A stretch of 64,000 bases of DNA. Source: Microglena sp. YARC. Its lineage: Eukaryota; Chlorophyta; Chlorophyceae; Chlamydomonadales; Chlamydomonadaceae. Below the pieces are notes generated by a model. It worked only from the letters and a program-made list of their open reading frames with translations, did not search any database and was not told the origin of the DNA. The stretch spans positions 2,531,024 to 2,595,023 of the forward strand of contig CM039462.1 of the NCBI GenBank assembly GCA_022414725.1. The letters are read 5' to 3'. The translations under genes were made by a program, and so were the position numbers. Of this stretch, positions 34,173 to 47,968 are shown one piece after another (the first letter of the stretch is position 1; every line of letters starts with the position of its first letter).

Positions 34173-36905
34173 CTAAGGAGAAACGGTCTTCTGTGCATGC
34201 GGACAAACGCGCCAGAACACAACAAGGATCAAGGGGCTTGTGAAGGGGTCAGCACAGTTGTCCTTAGTGTTAACATGGGGCAACTGCCAGTCTGCCATCG
34301 CTCCACCAATCCTTGTCATATAGTGATGAATCACATCAATGTGCTTGCTGCGAGGAATCAGCAGCAAGTGCATTGGCCCAACTCAGAGACCCTAGGTTGT
34401 CACCCTGAATGGTGACCATGGTACAAGGCAAACCCAGATCAAACCTCAACTTCTTCAACCATTGCACCTCTCCTGGCAGCCTGCGCCAGGGTCAACCTGA
34501 TACTCAGCCTCACTAGAGCTAAATAAATGGCAACAGTAGGTATTTGCCTTTTGCTCATCCAGTTCACTAGGCACCCGGCAGCAAGCAACAGCATAGCCAG
34601 TCTGAGACCTCCTGTTACTGTCAGACGCCATCATCAGCAAAGGATGAGTCTACTAAAGACAGTAAAAGAGAACTCAGGGCTGTGGGTGTGAGTGAGGGGC
34701 CAGGTGGGAATGAGACCTCAACATACAAGAGCGCTTGGCTGCCCCCCAGAGGGGGACGGTAGGGTGAGCAGAAAACCTGGACAGGTAGCTGACAGCAAAA
34801 GAAATATCAGGCCTGGTGCAGGTAGCCAGGTATAGCAAAGCACCTACAAGAGAGAGGTACTGGCTATTAGAGGGCAGGGGGTCGCCAGGGGGGTCAGCAG
34901 TGACAGTGCACTTGGCATGGGGGCAGAGAAGCTTGGGCTTGGCTGCATCGGTGAGACCTCAAACTGCTCCCACCAGATCAACAATGTAGGAGTGCTGGGA
35001 GAGGTTGATCTGAATACACCGGCCATCAGAGTCAAGCGTAACAATGCATGTCAATACATTACTTACATTACATGTTTAAAGTTACTTGACAACCGGCGAG
35101 GGTGTATGAGACTCTGTGCTTTAACAAAGAAAAAGACCACAAAGCGCAAAAAAACCCCATTACATCAGGGGTGTGTCGAGGACAACAAACCAAACTCCCA
35201 ACCCACCGTTTTGGTGGCGTAGGTATTAAACCCCTTAGAGCAGGACCAGATCTCAACCACTTTACAGTGGCGGAGGTAAGAAGCTAACAATGAGAAGTCC
35301 TCAAAGAAGCAAAAAAAGGGATAATAATTACGGTGCACTAAGAGTCAGGGTTCCTGTCTTGCTCTTCTACAAGTGAAAGATAGTGTCCGGCTAGGTTGCT
35401 CCAAAAAGACTTAGTGCCATTTCCATTCATAAAGGGTTCTGAAATGTGGAATCGAGCAGAATTCCACAATTCCATACGGTTAAGTCGTATCCTCATGGAC
35501 ACTATAAATACATCTGTAAACAGATTCTGGGTAGCGGAGGCGAATATCCAATGAGAGGAACTGGACAGGTACACCCATCTCCTTGACCTCCCAGCCAGCA
35601 GGCCTCCATAGCCTTGATCAGCAAGGCATACAAGCCAGATCAACAAAAGCACAGATAAAATCATCACCATGGGTCAGGACATAGCTCCACCCACCAAAAG
35701 AATCCCCTTCTAAAATACAGAGCTGGTTCTGCTTGCACATAGTAACCCATGTGCAATCAAAACCCCGCTTGACATCCATGCTCCAGCCCTGGGTGCCTGC
35801 TTCAAACCATAAAGGGACTTGATCAGTTTGCACGCAAGGGGAACACCAATGAGGACCAAGTACCTTGAAGCCCTCAGGCTGGTGGCAGTACAAGTCAAGC
35901 CCAGGTTCAAGGATGCTTCTAGAAATGCAGTCTTGATATCCAGCTGCCGAACAAACATTTTTCCTATGAAGTGATGGCCAGCAAGGAGAACTCCCAGACC
36001 TGCTTTAGAGGAGATGGGGGCATATACACATCATGAAAATCCAGTCCAGGACGCTGCAGAAAACCTCGTACCACAAAACGTGCTTTAAAGCGCACAGAAC
36101 CATCAACCCCTAACTTCTTCACAAATAACACCTGCCAGATAGTATCCTTTGCTTAGGAGGTTGAGGAGTCAGTGCCCAAGTACCATGGGCATGCAAAGGA
36201 CGCCATCTCATCCTTCATAGCAGTGGTTTGGCGTGATGGGCCCATAACCTATCAGCTTAGACACTTCAGAGAGTGGACAGATGCTTGCAGCGGTCAGACG
36301 CGCCAATCTATACACGGAGATGAGAATAACATTACAAAAGACTGGGGAACCATAAAGGGACACCAGCGGAGGAAAGGGGCCGTAGCCTGGAACTGATCAG
36401 GGTACAGCAGGCTAGACAGCGCGTGTCAGAAGAACCGATGACGCAGTCAACAGGAAGTCGTCACAGTGTCATGAAGAATGACACAGTCTACGGGAAGCTG
36501 ACACAGTACTGTCTAGACCGATAGTTCTAAGGAAGTACATAAGTAGTCACTAAGTCATAAAACGATTGAGTGAACCACAATTGATGCTGATACTCCACCT
36601 ATGACGCAGGTGACATACAATACTATTTCTCCACCTATGGTACAGGTGTCATAGAACTATATGTAACAGAATTAAAAAAAAAAAAATCAAAGAACTCCGA
36701 AATCCGGGAGAACTTCAAATGAAACCCAAAGGGTTAGAGGAAGGAATGAAACAAGGCAAAAAAACAAAATTTGCCAAGCTAGAAAAAGATGAAAAACCGA
36801 ATATCAAAGTTGGGTAACAACAGTATAGAAAACCCTATCCGGGAATAGGAACCTAATGCCAAACAATGATAACCAAAATACTGATGTAACCAGAAAACAA
36901 TTACC
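34173..36905 (-). pseudogene. Array unit 1, with a ~490-bp insertion
   Basis: RNase H end at 34173-34640, then RT interrupted at about 35055-35545 by sequence absent from all other units, which makes this unit ~2.73 kb. The insert is AT-rich with no recognised ORF. This is the only unit whose sequence lacks the one-base deletion before SQTGYAV that the other units share, although other indels break it. Confidence 0.75.
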
Positions 36906-39108
36906 CTAAGGAGAAACGGTCATTCTGTGCATGCGGACAAACCGCCAGAACACAACAGGATCAAGGGGCTTGGTGAAGGGGTCAGCACAGTTGTCCTTAG
37001 TGTTAACATAGGCAACTGCCAGTCTGCCATCCTCCACCACTTCCTTGATATAGTGATGAATCACATCAATGTGCTTGCTGCGAGGAATCAGCAGCCAGTC
37101 ATTGGCCCAACTCAGAGACCCTAGGTTGTCACCCTGAATGGTGACCATGGTACAAGGCAAACCCAGATCAAACCTCAACTTCTTCAACCATTGCACCTCC
37201 CTGGCAGCCTGCGCCAGGGCCTGATACTCAGCCTCACTAGAGCTAATGGCAACAGTAGGTTGCCTTTTGCTCATCCAGTTCACTAGGCACCCGGCAGCAA
37301 GCACAGCATAGCCAGTCTGAGACCTCCTGTTATGTCAGACCCATCATCAGCAAAAGGATGAGTCACTAAAGACAGTAAAAGAGAACTCAGGGCTGTGGGT
37401 GTGAGTGAGGCCCAGGTGGGAATGAGACCTCAAATACAAGAGCAAGCGCTTGGCTGCCCCCCAGAGGGGACGGTAGGGTGAGCAGAAAACCTGGACAGGT
37501 AGCTGACAGCAAAAGAAATATCAGGCCTGGTGCAGGTAGCCAGGTATAGCAAAGCACCTACAAGAGAGAGGTACTGGCTATTAGAGGGCAGGGGGTCGCC
37601 AGGGGGGTCAGCAGTGACAGTGCACTTGGCCATGGGGGCAGAGAACTTGGGCTTGGCTGCATCGGTGAGACCAAACTGCTCCACAGATCAACAATGTAGG
37701 AGTGCTGGGAGAGGTTGATCTGAACACACCGGCCATCAGAGTCAAGCGTAACATGCATGTCCAATGAGAGGAACTGGACAGGTACCCATCTCCTTGACCT
37801 CCCAGACAGCAGCCTCCATAGCCTTGATCAGCAAGGCATACAAAGCCAGATCAACAAAAGCACAGATAAAATCATCAACATGGGTCAGGACATAGCTCCA
37901 CCCACCAAAAGAATCCTTCTAAAATACAGAGCTGGTTCTGCCTTGCACATAGTAAACCCATGTGCAATCAAAACCCGCTTGACATCCATAGCTCCAAGCC
38001 CTGGGTGCCTGCTTCAAACCATAAAGGGACTTGATCAGTTTGCACGCAAGGGGAACACCATGAGGACCAAGTACCTTGAAGCCCTCAGGCTGGTGGCAGT
38101 ACAAGTCAAGCCCAGGTTCCAAGGTTGCTTCTAGAAATGCAGTCTTGATATCCAGCTGCCGAACAAACATTTTCCTATGAGTGATGGCAGCAAGGAGAAC
38201 TCCCAGACCTGCTTTAGAGGAGATGGGGGCATACACATCATGAAAATCCAGTCCAGGACGCTGCAGAAAACCTCGTACCACAAAACGTGCTTTAAAGCGC
38301 ACAGAACCATCAACCCCTAACTTCTTCACAAATAACCACCTGCCAGATAGTATCCTTTGCTTTAGGAGGTTGAGGAGTCAGTGCCCAAGTACCATGGGCA
38401 TGCAAGGACGCCATCTCATCCTTCATAGCAGTGGTTGGCGTGATGGGCCCATAACCTATCAGCTTAGACACTTCAGAGAGTGGACAGATGCTTGCAGCGG
38501 TCAGACGCGCCAATCTATACACGGAGATGAGAATAACATTACAAAAGACTGGGGAACCATAAAGGGACACCAGCGGAGGAAAGGGGCCGTAGCCTGGAAC
38601 CTGATCAGGGTACAGCAGGCTAGACAGCGCGTGTCAGAAGAACCGATGACGCAGTCAACAGGAAGTCGTCACAGTGTCATGAAGAATGACACAGTCTACG
38701 GGAAGCTGACACAGTACTGTCTAGACCGATAGTTCTAAGGAAGTACATAAGTAGTCACTAAAGTCATAAAACGATTGAGTGAACCGCAATTGATGCTGAT
38801 ACTCCACCTATGACGCAGGTGACATACAATACTATTTCTCCACCTATGGTACAGGTGTCATAGAACTATATGTAACAGAATTAAAAAAAAAATCAAAGAA
38901 CTCCGAAATCCGGGAGAACTTCAAATGAAACCAAAGGGTTAGAGGAAGGAATGAAACAAGGCAAAAAACAAAATTTGCCAAGGTAGAAAAGATGAAAAAC
39001 CGAATATCAAAGTTGGGTAACAACGGTATAGAAAACCGATCCGGGAATAGGAACCTAATGCCAAACAATGATAACGCAAAGATACTGATGTAACCAGAAA
39101 CAATTACC
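36906..39108 (-). pseudogene. Array unit 2
   Basis: RNase H C-terminal frame 37304-36906 (NWMSKRQPTVAISSSEAEYQ, then DNCADPFTKPL), RT from about 38570 to 37430 with several frame breaks, then spacer. It is intermediate in quality between the eroded left units and the intact right ones. Confidence 0.8.
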
Positions 39109-41320
39109 CTAAGGAGAAACGGTCATTCTGTGCATGCGGACAAACCGCCAGAACACTACAGGATCAAGGGGCTTGGTGAAGGGGTCAGCACAGTTGTCCT
39201 TAGTGTTAACATAGGCAACTGCCAGTCTGCCATCCTCCACCAACTCCTTGATATAGTGATGAATCACATCAATGTGCTTGCTGCGAGGAATCAGCTGCCA
39301 GTCATTGGCCCAACTCAGAGACCCTAGGTTGTCACCCTGAATGGTGACCATGGTACAAGGCAAACCCAGATCAGTCCTCAACTTCTTCAACCATTGCACC
39401 TCCCTGGCAGCCTGAGCCAGGGCCTGATACTCAGCCTCACTAGAGCTAATGGCAACAGTAGGTTGCCTTTTTGCTCATCCAGTTCACTAGGCACCGGCAG
39501 CAAGCACAGCATAGCCAGTCTGAGACCTCCTGTTATGTCAGACCCATCATCAGCAAAGGATGAGTCACTAAAGACAGTAAAAGAGAACTCAGGGCTGTGG
39601 GTGTGAGTGAGGCCCAGGTGGGAATGAGACCTCAAATACAAGAGCAAGCGCTTGGCTGCCCCCCAGAGGGGGACGGTAGGGTGAGCAGAAAACCTGGACA
39701 GGTAGCTGACAGCAAAAGAAATATCAGGCCTGGTGCAGGTAGCCAGGTATAGCAAAGCACCTACAAGAGAGAGGTACTGGCTATTAGAGGGCAGGGGGTC
39801 GCCAGGGGGGTCAGCAGTGTCAGTGCACTTGGCCATGGGGGCAGAGAACTTGGGCTTGGCTGCATCGGTGAGACCAAACTGCTCCACCAGATCAACAATG
39901 TAGGAGTGCTGGGAGAGGTTGATCTGAACACACCGGCCATCAGAGTCAAGCGTAACATGCATGTCCAATGAGAGGAACTGGACAGGTACACCCATCTCCT
40001 TGACCTCCCAGCCAGCAGCCTCCATAGCCTTGATCAGCAAGGCATACAAAGCCAGATCAACAAAAGCACAGATAAAATCATCAACATAGGTCAGGACATA
40101 GCTCCACCCACCAAAAGAATCCCTTCTAAAATACAGAGCTGGTTCTGCCTTGCACATAGTAAACCCATGTGCAATCAAAACCCGCTTGACATCCATGCTC
40201 CAAGCCCTGGGTGCCTGCTTCAAACCATAAAGGGACTTGATCAGTTTGCACGCAAGGGGAACACCATGAGGACCAAGTACCTTGAAGCCTCAGGCTGGTG
40301 GCAGTACAAGTCAAGCCCAGGTTCCAAGGTTGCTTCTAGAAATGCAGTCTTGATATCCAGCTGCCGAACAAACATTTTCCTATGAGTGATGGCAGCAAGG
40401 AGAACTCCCAGACCTGCTTTAGAGGAGATGGGGGCATATGCATCATGAAAATCCAGTCCAGGACGCTGCAGAAAACCTCGTACCACAAAACGTGCTTTAA
40501 AGCGCACAGAACCATCAACCCCTAACTTCTTCACAAATAACCACCTGCCAGATAGTATCCTTTGCTTAGGAGGTTGAGGAGTCAGTGCCCAAGTACCATG
40601 GGCATGCAAGGACGCCATCTCATCCTTCATAGCAGTGGTTAGCGTGATGGGCCCATAACCTATCAGCTTAGACACTTCAGAGAGTGGACAGATGCTTGCA
40701 GCGGTCAGACGCGCCAATCTATACACGGAGATGAGAATAACATTACAAAAGACTGGGGAACCATAAAGGGACACCAGCGGAGGAAAGGGGCCGTAGCCTG
40801 GAACCTGATCAGGGTACAGCAGGCTAGACAGCGCGTGTCAGAAGAACCGATGACGCAGTCAACAGGAAGTCGTCACAGTGTCATGAAGAATGACACAGTC
40901 TACGGAAAGCTGACACAGTACTATCTAGACCGATAGTTCTAAGGAAGTACATAAGTAGTCACTATGTCATAAAACGATTGAGTGGACCGCAATTGATGCT
41001 GATACTCCACCTATGACGCAGGTGACATACAATACTATTTCTCCACCTATGGTACAGGTGTCATAGAACTATATGTAACAGAATTAAAAAAAAAAATCAA
41101 AGAACTCCGAAATCCGGGAGAACTTCAAATGAAACCCAAAGGGTTAGAGGAAGGAATGAAACAAGGCAAAAAAACAAAATTTGCCAAGCTAGAAAAAGAT
41201 GAAAAACCGAATATCAAAGTTGGGTAACAACGGTATAGAAAACCCGATCAATCCGGGAATAGGAACCTAATGCCAAACAATGATAACCAAAGATACTGAT
41301 GTAACCAGAAAACAATTACC
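39109..41320 (-). pseudogene. Array unit 3
   Basis: RT frame in two pieces (40774-40241 and 40223-39387) broken by one small deletion in the PEGFKVLG region. The RT active site YVDDF and RNase H residues are present. An extra T in the A/T run near 39470 joins the C-terminal RNase H frame differently from the other units. Confidence 0.8.
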
Positions 41321-43532
41321 CTAAGGAGAAGCGGTCATTCTGTGCATGCGGACAAACCGCCAGAACACAACAGGATCAAGGGGCTTGGTGAAGGGGTCAG
41401 CACAGTTGTCCTTAGTGTTAACATAGGCAACTGCCAGTCTGCCATCCTCCACCAACTCCTTGATATAGTGATGAATCACATCAATGTGCTTGCTGCGAGG
41501 AATCAGCTGCCAGTCATTGGCCCAACTCAGAGACCCTAGGTTGTCACCCTGAATGGTGACCATGGTACAAGGCAAACCCAGATCAAACCTCAACTTCTTC
41601 AACCATTGCACCTCCCTGGCAGCCTGAGCCAGGGCCTGATACTCAGCCTCACTAGAGCTAATGGCAACAGTAGGTTGCCTTTTGCTCATCCAGTTCACTA
41701 GGCACCCGGCAGCAAGCACAGCATAGCCAGTCTGAGACCTCCTGTTATGTCAGACCCATCATCAGCAAAGGATGAGTCACTAAAGACAGTAAAAGAGAAC
41801 TCAGGGCTGTGGGTGTGAGTGAGGCCCAGGTGGGAATGAGACCTCAAATACAAGAGCAAGCGCTTGGCTGCCCCCCAGAGGGGGACGGTAGGGTGAGCAG
41901 AAAACCTGGACAGGTAGCTGACAGCAAAAGAAATATCAGGCCTGGTGCAGGTAGCCAGGTATAGCAAAGCACCTACAAGAGAGAGGTACTGGCTATTAGA
42001 GGGCAGGGGGTCGCCAGGGGGGTCAGCAGTGACAGTGCACTTGGCCATGGGGGCAGAGAACTTGGGCTTGGCTGCATCGGTGAGACCAAACTGCTCCACC
42101 AGATCAACAATGTAGGAGTGCTGGGAGAGGTTGATCTGAACACACCGGCCATCAGAGTCAAGCGTAACATGCATGTCCAATGAGAGGAACTGGACAGGTA
42201 CACCCATCTCCTTGACCTCCCAGCCAGCAGCCTCCATAGCCTTGATCAGCAAGGCATACAAAGCCAGATCAACAAAAGCACAGATAAAATCATCAACATA
42301 GGTCAGGACATAGCTCCACCCACCAAAAGAATCCCTTCTAAAATACAGAGCTGGTTCTGCCTTGCACATAGTAAACCCATGTGCAATCAAAACCCGCTTG
42401 ACATCCATGCTCCAAGCCCTGGGTGCCTGCTTCAAACCATAAAGGGACTTGATCAGTTTGCACGCAAGGGGAACACCATGAGGACCAAGTACCTTGAAGC
42501 CCTCAGGCTGGTGGCAGTACAAGTCAAGCCCAGGTTCCAAGGTTGCTTCTAGAAATGCAGTCTTGATATCCAGCTGCCGAACAAACATTTTCCTATGAGT
42601 GATGGCAGCAAGGAGAACTCCCAGACCTGCTTTAGAGGAGATGGGGGCATATGCATCATGAAAATCCAGTCCAGGACGCTGCAGAAAACCTCGTACCATA
42701 AAACGTGCTTTAAAGCGCACAGAACCATCAACCCCTAACTTCTTCACAAATAACCACCTGCCAGATAGTATCCTTTGCTTAGGAGGTTGAGGAGTCAGTG
42801 CCCAAGTACCATGGGCATGCAAGGACGCCATCTCATCCTTCATAGCAGTGGTTAGCGTGATGGGCCCATAACCTATCAGCTTAGACACTTCAGAGAGTGG
42901 ACAGATGCTTGCAGCGGTCAGACGCGCCAATCTATACACGGAGATGAGAATAACATTACAAAAGACTGGGGAACCATAAAGGGACACCAGCGGAGGAAAG
43001 GGGCCGTAGCCTGGAACCTGATTAGGGTACAGCAGGCTAGACAGCGCGTGTCAGAAGAACCGATGACGCAGTCAACAGGAAGTCGTCACAGTGTCATGAA
43101 GAATGACACAGTCTACGGAAAGCTGACACAGTACTGTCTAGACCGATAGTTCTAAGGAAGTACATAAGTAGTCACTAAGTCATAAAACGATTGAGTGAAC
43201 CGCAATTGATGCTGATACTCCACCTATGACGCAGGTGACATACAATACTATTTCTCCACCTATGGTACAGGTGTCATAGAACTATATGTAACAGAATTAA
43301 AAAAAAAAAATCAAAGAACTCCGAAATCCGGGAGAACTTCAAATGAAACCAAAGGGTTAGAGGAAGGAATGAAACAAGGCAAAAAAACAAAATTTGCCAA
43401 GCTAGAAAAAGATGAAAAACCGAATATCAAAGTTGGGTAACAACGGTATAGAAAACCGATCGATCCGGGAATAGGAACCTAATGCCAAACAATGATAACC
43501 AAAGATACTGATGTAACCAGAAAACAATTACC
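41321..43532 (-). pseudogene. Array unit 4, longest intact copia RT frame
   Basis: The 429-residue frame (42987-41698) holds the copia RT: LDIKTAF with catalytic Asp at 140, SLYGLKQAPRAW at 181-192 and YVDDF with catalytic Asps 232-233. RNase H then begins (FSDSSFADD, Asp 404). A one-base deletion shifts the rest into the frame 41719-41321, which carries SSSEAEYQAL (catalytic Glu) and NCADPFTKPL (catalytic Asp). The activity would copy RNA to DNA and remove template RNA, but the frameshift and absence of Gag and integrase make the unit inert alone. Confidence 0.9.
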
Positions 43533-45743
43533 CTAAGGAGAAGCGGTCATTCTGTGCATGCGGACAAACCGCCAGAACACAGCAGGATCAAGGGGCTTGG
43601 TGAAGGGGTCAGCACAGTTGTCCTTAGTGTTAACATAGGCAACTGCCAGTCTGCCATCCTCCACCAACTCCTTGATATAGTGATGAATCACATCAATGTG
43701 CTTGCTGCGAGGAATCAGCTGCCAGTCATTGGCCCAACTCAGAGACCCTAGGTTGTCACCCTGAATGGTGACCATGGTACAAGGCAAACCCAGATCAGTC
43801 CTCAACTTCTTCAACCATTGCACCTCCCTGGCAGCCTGAGCCAGGGCCTGATACTCAGCCTCACTAGAGCTAATGGCAACAGTAGGTTGCCTTTTGCTCA
43901 TCCAGTTCACTAGGCACCCGGCAGCAAGCACAGCATAGCCAGTCTGAGACCTCCTGTTATGTCAGACCCATCATCAGCAAAGGATGAGTCACTAAAGACA
44001 GTAAAAGAGAACTCAGGGCTGTGGGTGTGAGTGAGGCCCAGGTGGGAATGAGACCTCAAATACAAGAGCAAGCGCTTGGCTGCCCCCCAGAGGGGGACGG
44101 TAGGGTGAGCAGAAAACCTGGACAGGTAGCTGACAGCAAAAGAAATATCAGGCCTGGTGCAGGTAGCCAGGTATAGCAAAGCACCTACAAGAGAGAGGTA
44201 CTGGCTATTAGAGGGCAGGGGGTCGCCAGGGGGGTCAGCAGTGACAGTGCACTTGGCCATGGGGGCAGAGAACTTGGGCTTGGCTGCATCGGTGAGACCA
44301 AACTGCTCCACCAGATCAACAATGTAGGAGTGCTGGGAGAGGTTGATCTGAACACACCGGCCATCAGAGTCAAGCGTAACATGCATGTCCAATGAGAGGA
44401 ACTGGACAGGTACACCCATCTCCTTGACCTCCCAGCCAGCAGCCTCCATAGCCTTGATCAGCAAGGCATACAAAGCCAGATCAACAAAAGCACAGATAAA
44501 ATCATCAACATAGGTCAGGACATAGCTCCACCCACCAAAAGAATCCCTTCTAAAATACAGAGCTGGTTCTGCCTTGCACATAGTAAACCCATGTGCAATC
44601 AAAAACCCGCTTGACATCCATGCTCCAAGCCCTGAGTGCCTGCTTCAAACCATAAAGGGACTTGATCAGTTTGCACGCAAGGGGAACACCATGAGGACCA
44701 AGTACCTTGAAGCCCTCAGGCTGGTGGCAGTACAAGTCAAGCCCAGGTTCCAAGGTTGCTTCTAGAAATGCAGTCTTGATATCCAGCTGCCGAACAAACA
44801 TTTTCCTATGAGTGATGGCAGCAAGGAGAACTCCCAGACCTGCTTTAGAGGAGATGGGGGCATATGCATCATGAAAATCCAGTCCAGGACGCTGCAGAAA
44901 ACCTCGTACCATAAAACGTGCTTTAAAGCGCACAGAACCATCAACCCCTAACTTCTTCACAAATAACCACCTGCCAGATAGTATCCTTTGCTTAGGAGGT
45001 TGAGGAGTCAGTGCCCAAGTACCATGGGCATGCAAGGACGCCATCTCATCCTTCATAGCAGTGGTTAGCGTGATGGGCCCATAACCTATCAGCTTAGACA
45101 CTTCAGAGAGTGGACAGATGCTTGCAGCGGTCAGACGCGCCAATCTATACACGGAGATGAGAATAACATTACAAAAGACTGGGGAACCATAAAGGGACAC
45201 CAGCGGAGGAAAGGGGCCGTAGCCTGGAACCTGATTAGGGTACAGCAGGCTAGACAGCGCGTGTCAGAAGAACCGATGACGCAGTCAACAGGAAGTCGTC
45301 ACAGTGTCATGAAGAATGACACAGTCTACGGAAAGCTGACACAGTACTGTCTAGACCGATAGTTCTAAGGAAGTACATAAGTAGTCACTAAGTCATAAAA
45401 CGATTGAGTGAACCGCAATTGATGCTGATACTCCACCTATGACGCAGGTGACATACAATACTATTTCTCCACCTATGGTACAGGTGTCATAGAACTATAT
45501 GTAACAGAATTAAAAAAAAAAAAAAAACTCCGAAATCCGGGAGAACTTCAAATGAAACCCAAAGGGTTAGAGGAAGGAATGAAACAAGGCAAAAAAACAA
45601 AATTTGCCAAGCTAGAAAAAGATGAAAAACCGAATATCAAAGTTGGGTAACAACGGTATAGAAAACCCGATCAATCCGGGAATAGGAACCTAATGCCAAA
45701 CAATGATAACCAAAGATACTGATGTAACCAGAAAACAATTACC
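43533..45743 (-). pseudogene. Array unit 5
   Basis: As unit 4, but the RT frame is split (45200-44550 and 44617-43910) by one extra A in a run of A near the KRVLIAHG segment. APRAW reads ALRAW. C-terminal RNase H frame 43931-43533. Confidence 0.85.
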
Positions 45744-47968
45744 CTAAGGAGAAGCGGTCATTCTGTGCATGCGGACAAACCGCCAGAACACAGCAGGATC
45801 AAGGGGCTTGGTGAAGGGGTCAGCACAGTTGTCCTTAGTGTTAACATAGGCAACTGCCAGTCTGCCATCCTCCACCAACTCCTTGATATAGTGATGAATC
45901 ACATCAATGTGCTTGCTGCGAGGAATCAGCTGCCAGTCATTGGCCCAACTCAGACACCCTAGGTTGTCACCCTGAATGGTGACCATGGTACAAGGCAAAC
46001 CCAGATCAAACCTCAACTTCTTCAACCATTGCACCTCCCTGGCAGCCTGAGCCAGGGCCTGATACTCAGCCTCACTAGAGCTAATGTCAACAGTAGGTTG
46101 CCTTTTGCTCATCCAGTTCACTAGGCACCCGGCAGCAAGCACAGCATAGCCAGTCTGAGACCTCCTGTTATGTCAGACCCATCATTCAGCAAAGGATGAG
46201 TCACTAAAGACAGTAAAAGAGAACTCAGGGCTGTGGGTGTGAGTGAGGCCCAGGTGGGAATGAGACCTCAAATACAAGAGCAAGCGCTTGGCTGCCCCCC
46301 AGAGGGGGACGGTAGGGTGAGCAGAAAACCTGGACAGGTAGCTGACAGCAAAAGAAATATCAGGCCTGGTGCAGGTAGCCAGGTATAGCAAAGCACCTAC
46401 AAAAGAGAGGTACTGGCTATTAGAGGGCAGGGGGTCGCCAGGGGGGTCAGCAGTGACAGTGCACTTGGCCATGGGGGCAGAGAACTTGGGCTTGGCTGCA
46501 TCGGTGAGACCAAACTGCTCCACCAGATCAACAATGTAGGAGTGCTGGGAGAGGTTGATCTGAACACACCAGCCATCAGAGTCAAGCGTAACATGCATGT
46601 CCAATAGCAAAGCACCTACAAGAGAGAGGAACTGGACAGGTACACCCATCTCCTTGACCTCCCAGCCAGCAGCCTCCATAGCCTTGATCAGCAAGGCATA
46701 CAAAGCCAGATCAACAAAAGCACAGATAAAATCATCAACATAGGTCAGGACATAGCTCCACCCACCAAAAGAATCCCTTCTAAAATACAGAGCTGGTTCT
46801 GCCTTGCAAATAGTAAACCCATGTGCAATCAAAACCCGCTTGACATCCATGCTCCAAGCCCTGGGTGCCTGCTTCAAACCATAAAGGGACTTGATCAGTT
46901 TGCACGCAAGGGGAACACCATGAGGAACAAGTACCTTGAAGCCCTCAGGCTGGTGGCAGTACAAGTCAAGCCCAGGTTCCAAGGTTGCTTCTAGAAATGC
47001 AGTCTTGATATCCAGCTGCCGAACAAACATTTTCCTATGAGTGATGGCAGCAAGGAGAACTCCCAGACCTGCTTTAGAGGAGATGGGGGCATATGCATCA
47101 TGAAAATCCAGTCCAGGACGCTGCAGAAAACCTCGTACCACAAAACGTGCTTTAAAGCGCACAGAACCATCAACCCCTAACTTCTTCACAAATAACCACC
47201 TGCCAGATAGTATCCTTTGCTTAGGAGGTTGAGGAGTCAGTGCCCAAGTACCATGGGCATGCAAGGACGCCATCTCATCCTTCATAGCAGTGGTTAGCGT
47301 GATGGGCCCATAACCTATCAGCTTAGACACTTCAGAGAGTGGACAGATGCTTGCAGCGGTCAGACGCGCCAATCTATACACGGAGATGAGAATAACATTA
47401 CAAAAGACTGGGGAACCATAAAGGGACACCAGCGGAGGAAAGGGGCCGTAGCCTGGAACCTGATTAGGGTACAGCAGGCTAGACAGCGCGTGTCAGAGGA
47501 ACCGATGACGCAGTCAACAGGAAGTCGTCACAGTGTCATGAAGAATGACACAGTCTACGGAAAGCTGACACAGTACTGTCTAGCCCGATAGTTCTAAGGA
47601 TGGACATAAGTAGTCACTAAGTCATAAAACGATTGAGTGAACCGCAATTGATGCTGATACTCCACCTATGAGGCAGGTGACATACAATACTATTTCTCCG
47701 CCTATGGTATAGGTGTCATAGAACTATATGTAACAGAATTAAAAAAAAAAAAAAAACTCCGAAATCCGGGAGAACTTCAAATGAAACCCAAAGGGTTAGA
47801 GGAAGGAATGAAACAAGGCAAAAAAACAAAATTTGCCAAGCTAGAAAAAGATGAAAAACCGAATATCAAAGTTGGGTAACAACGGTATAGAAAACCCGAT
47901 CCGGGAGTAGGAACCTAATGCCAAACAATGATAACCAAAGATACTGATGTAACCAGAAAACAATTACC
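45744..47968 (-). pseudogene. Array unit 6
   Basis: RT frame 47429-46182 is open for 415 residues and stops after FSDSSFAE because of an extra T near 46185. It carries an 18-bp in-frame insertion (VGALLL after FLSL), shared only with unit 7, that copies sequence from ~170 bp away in the same unit. Confidence 0.85.
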
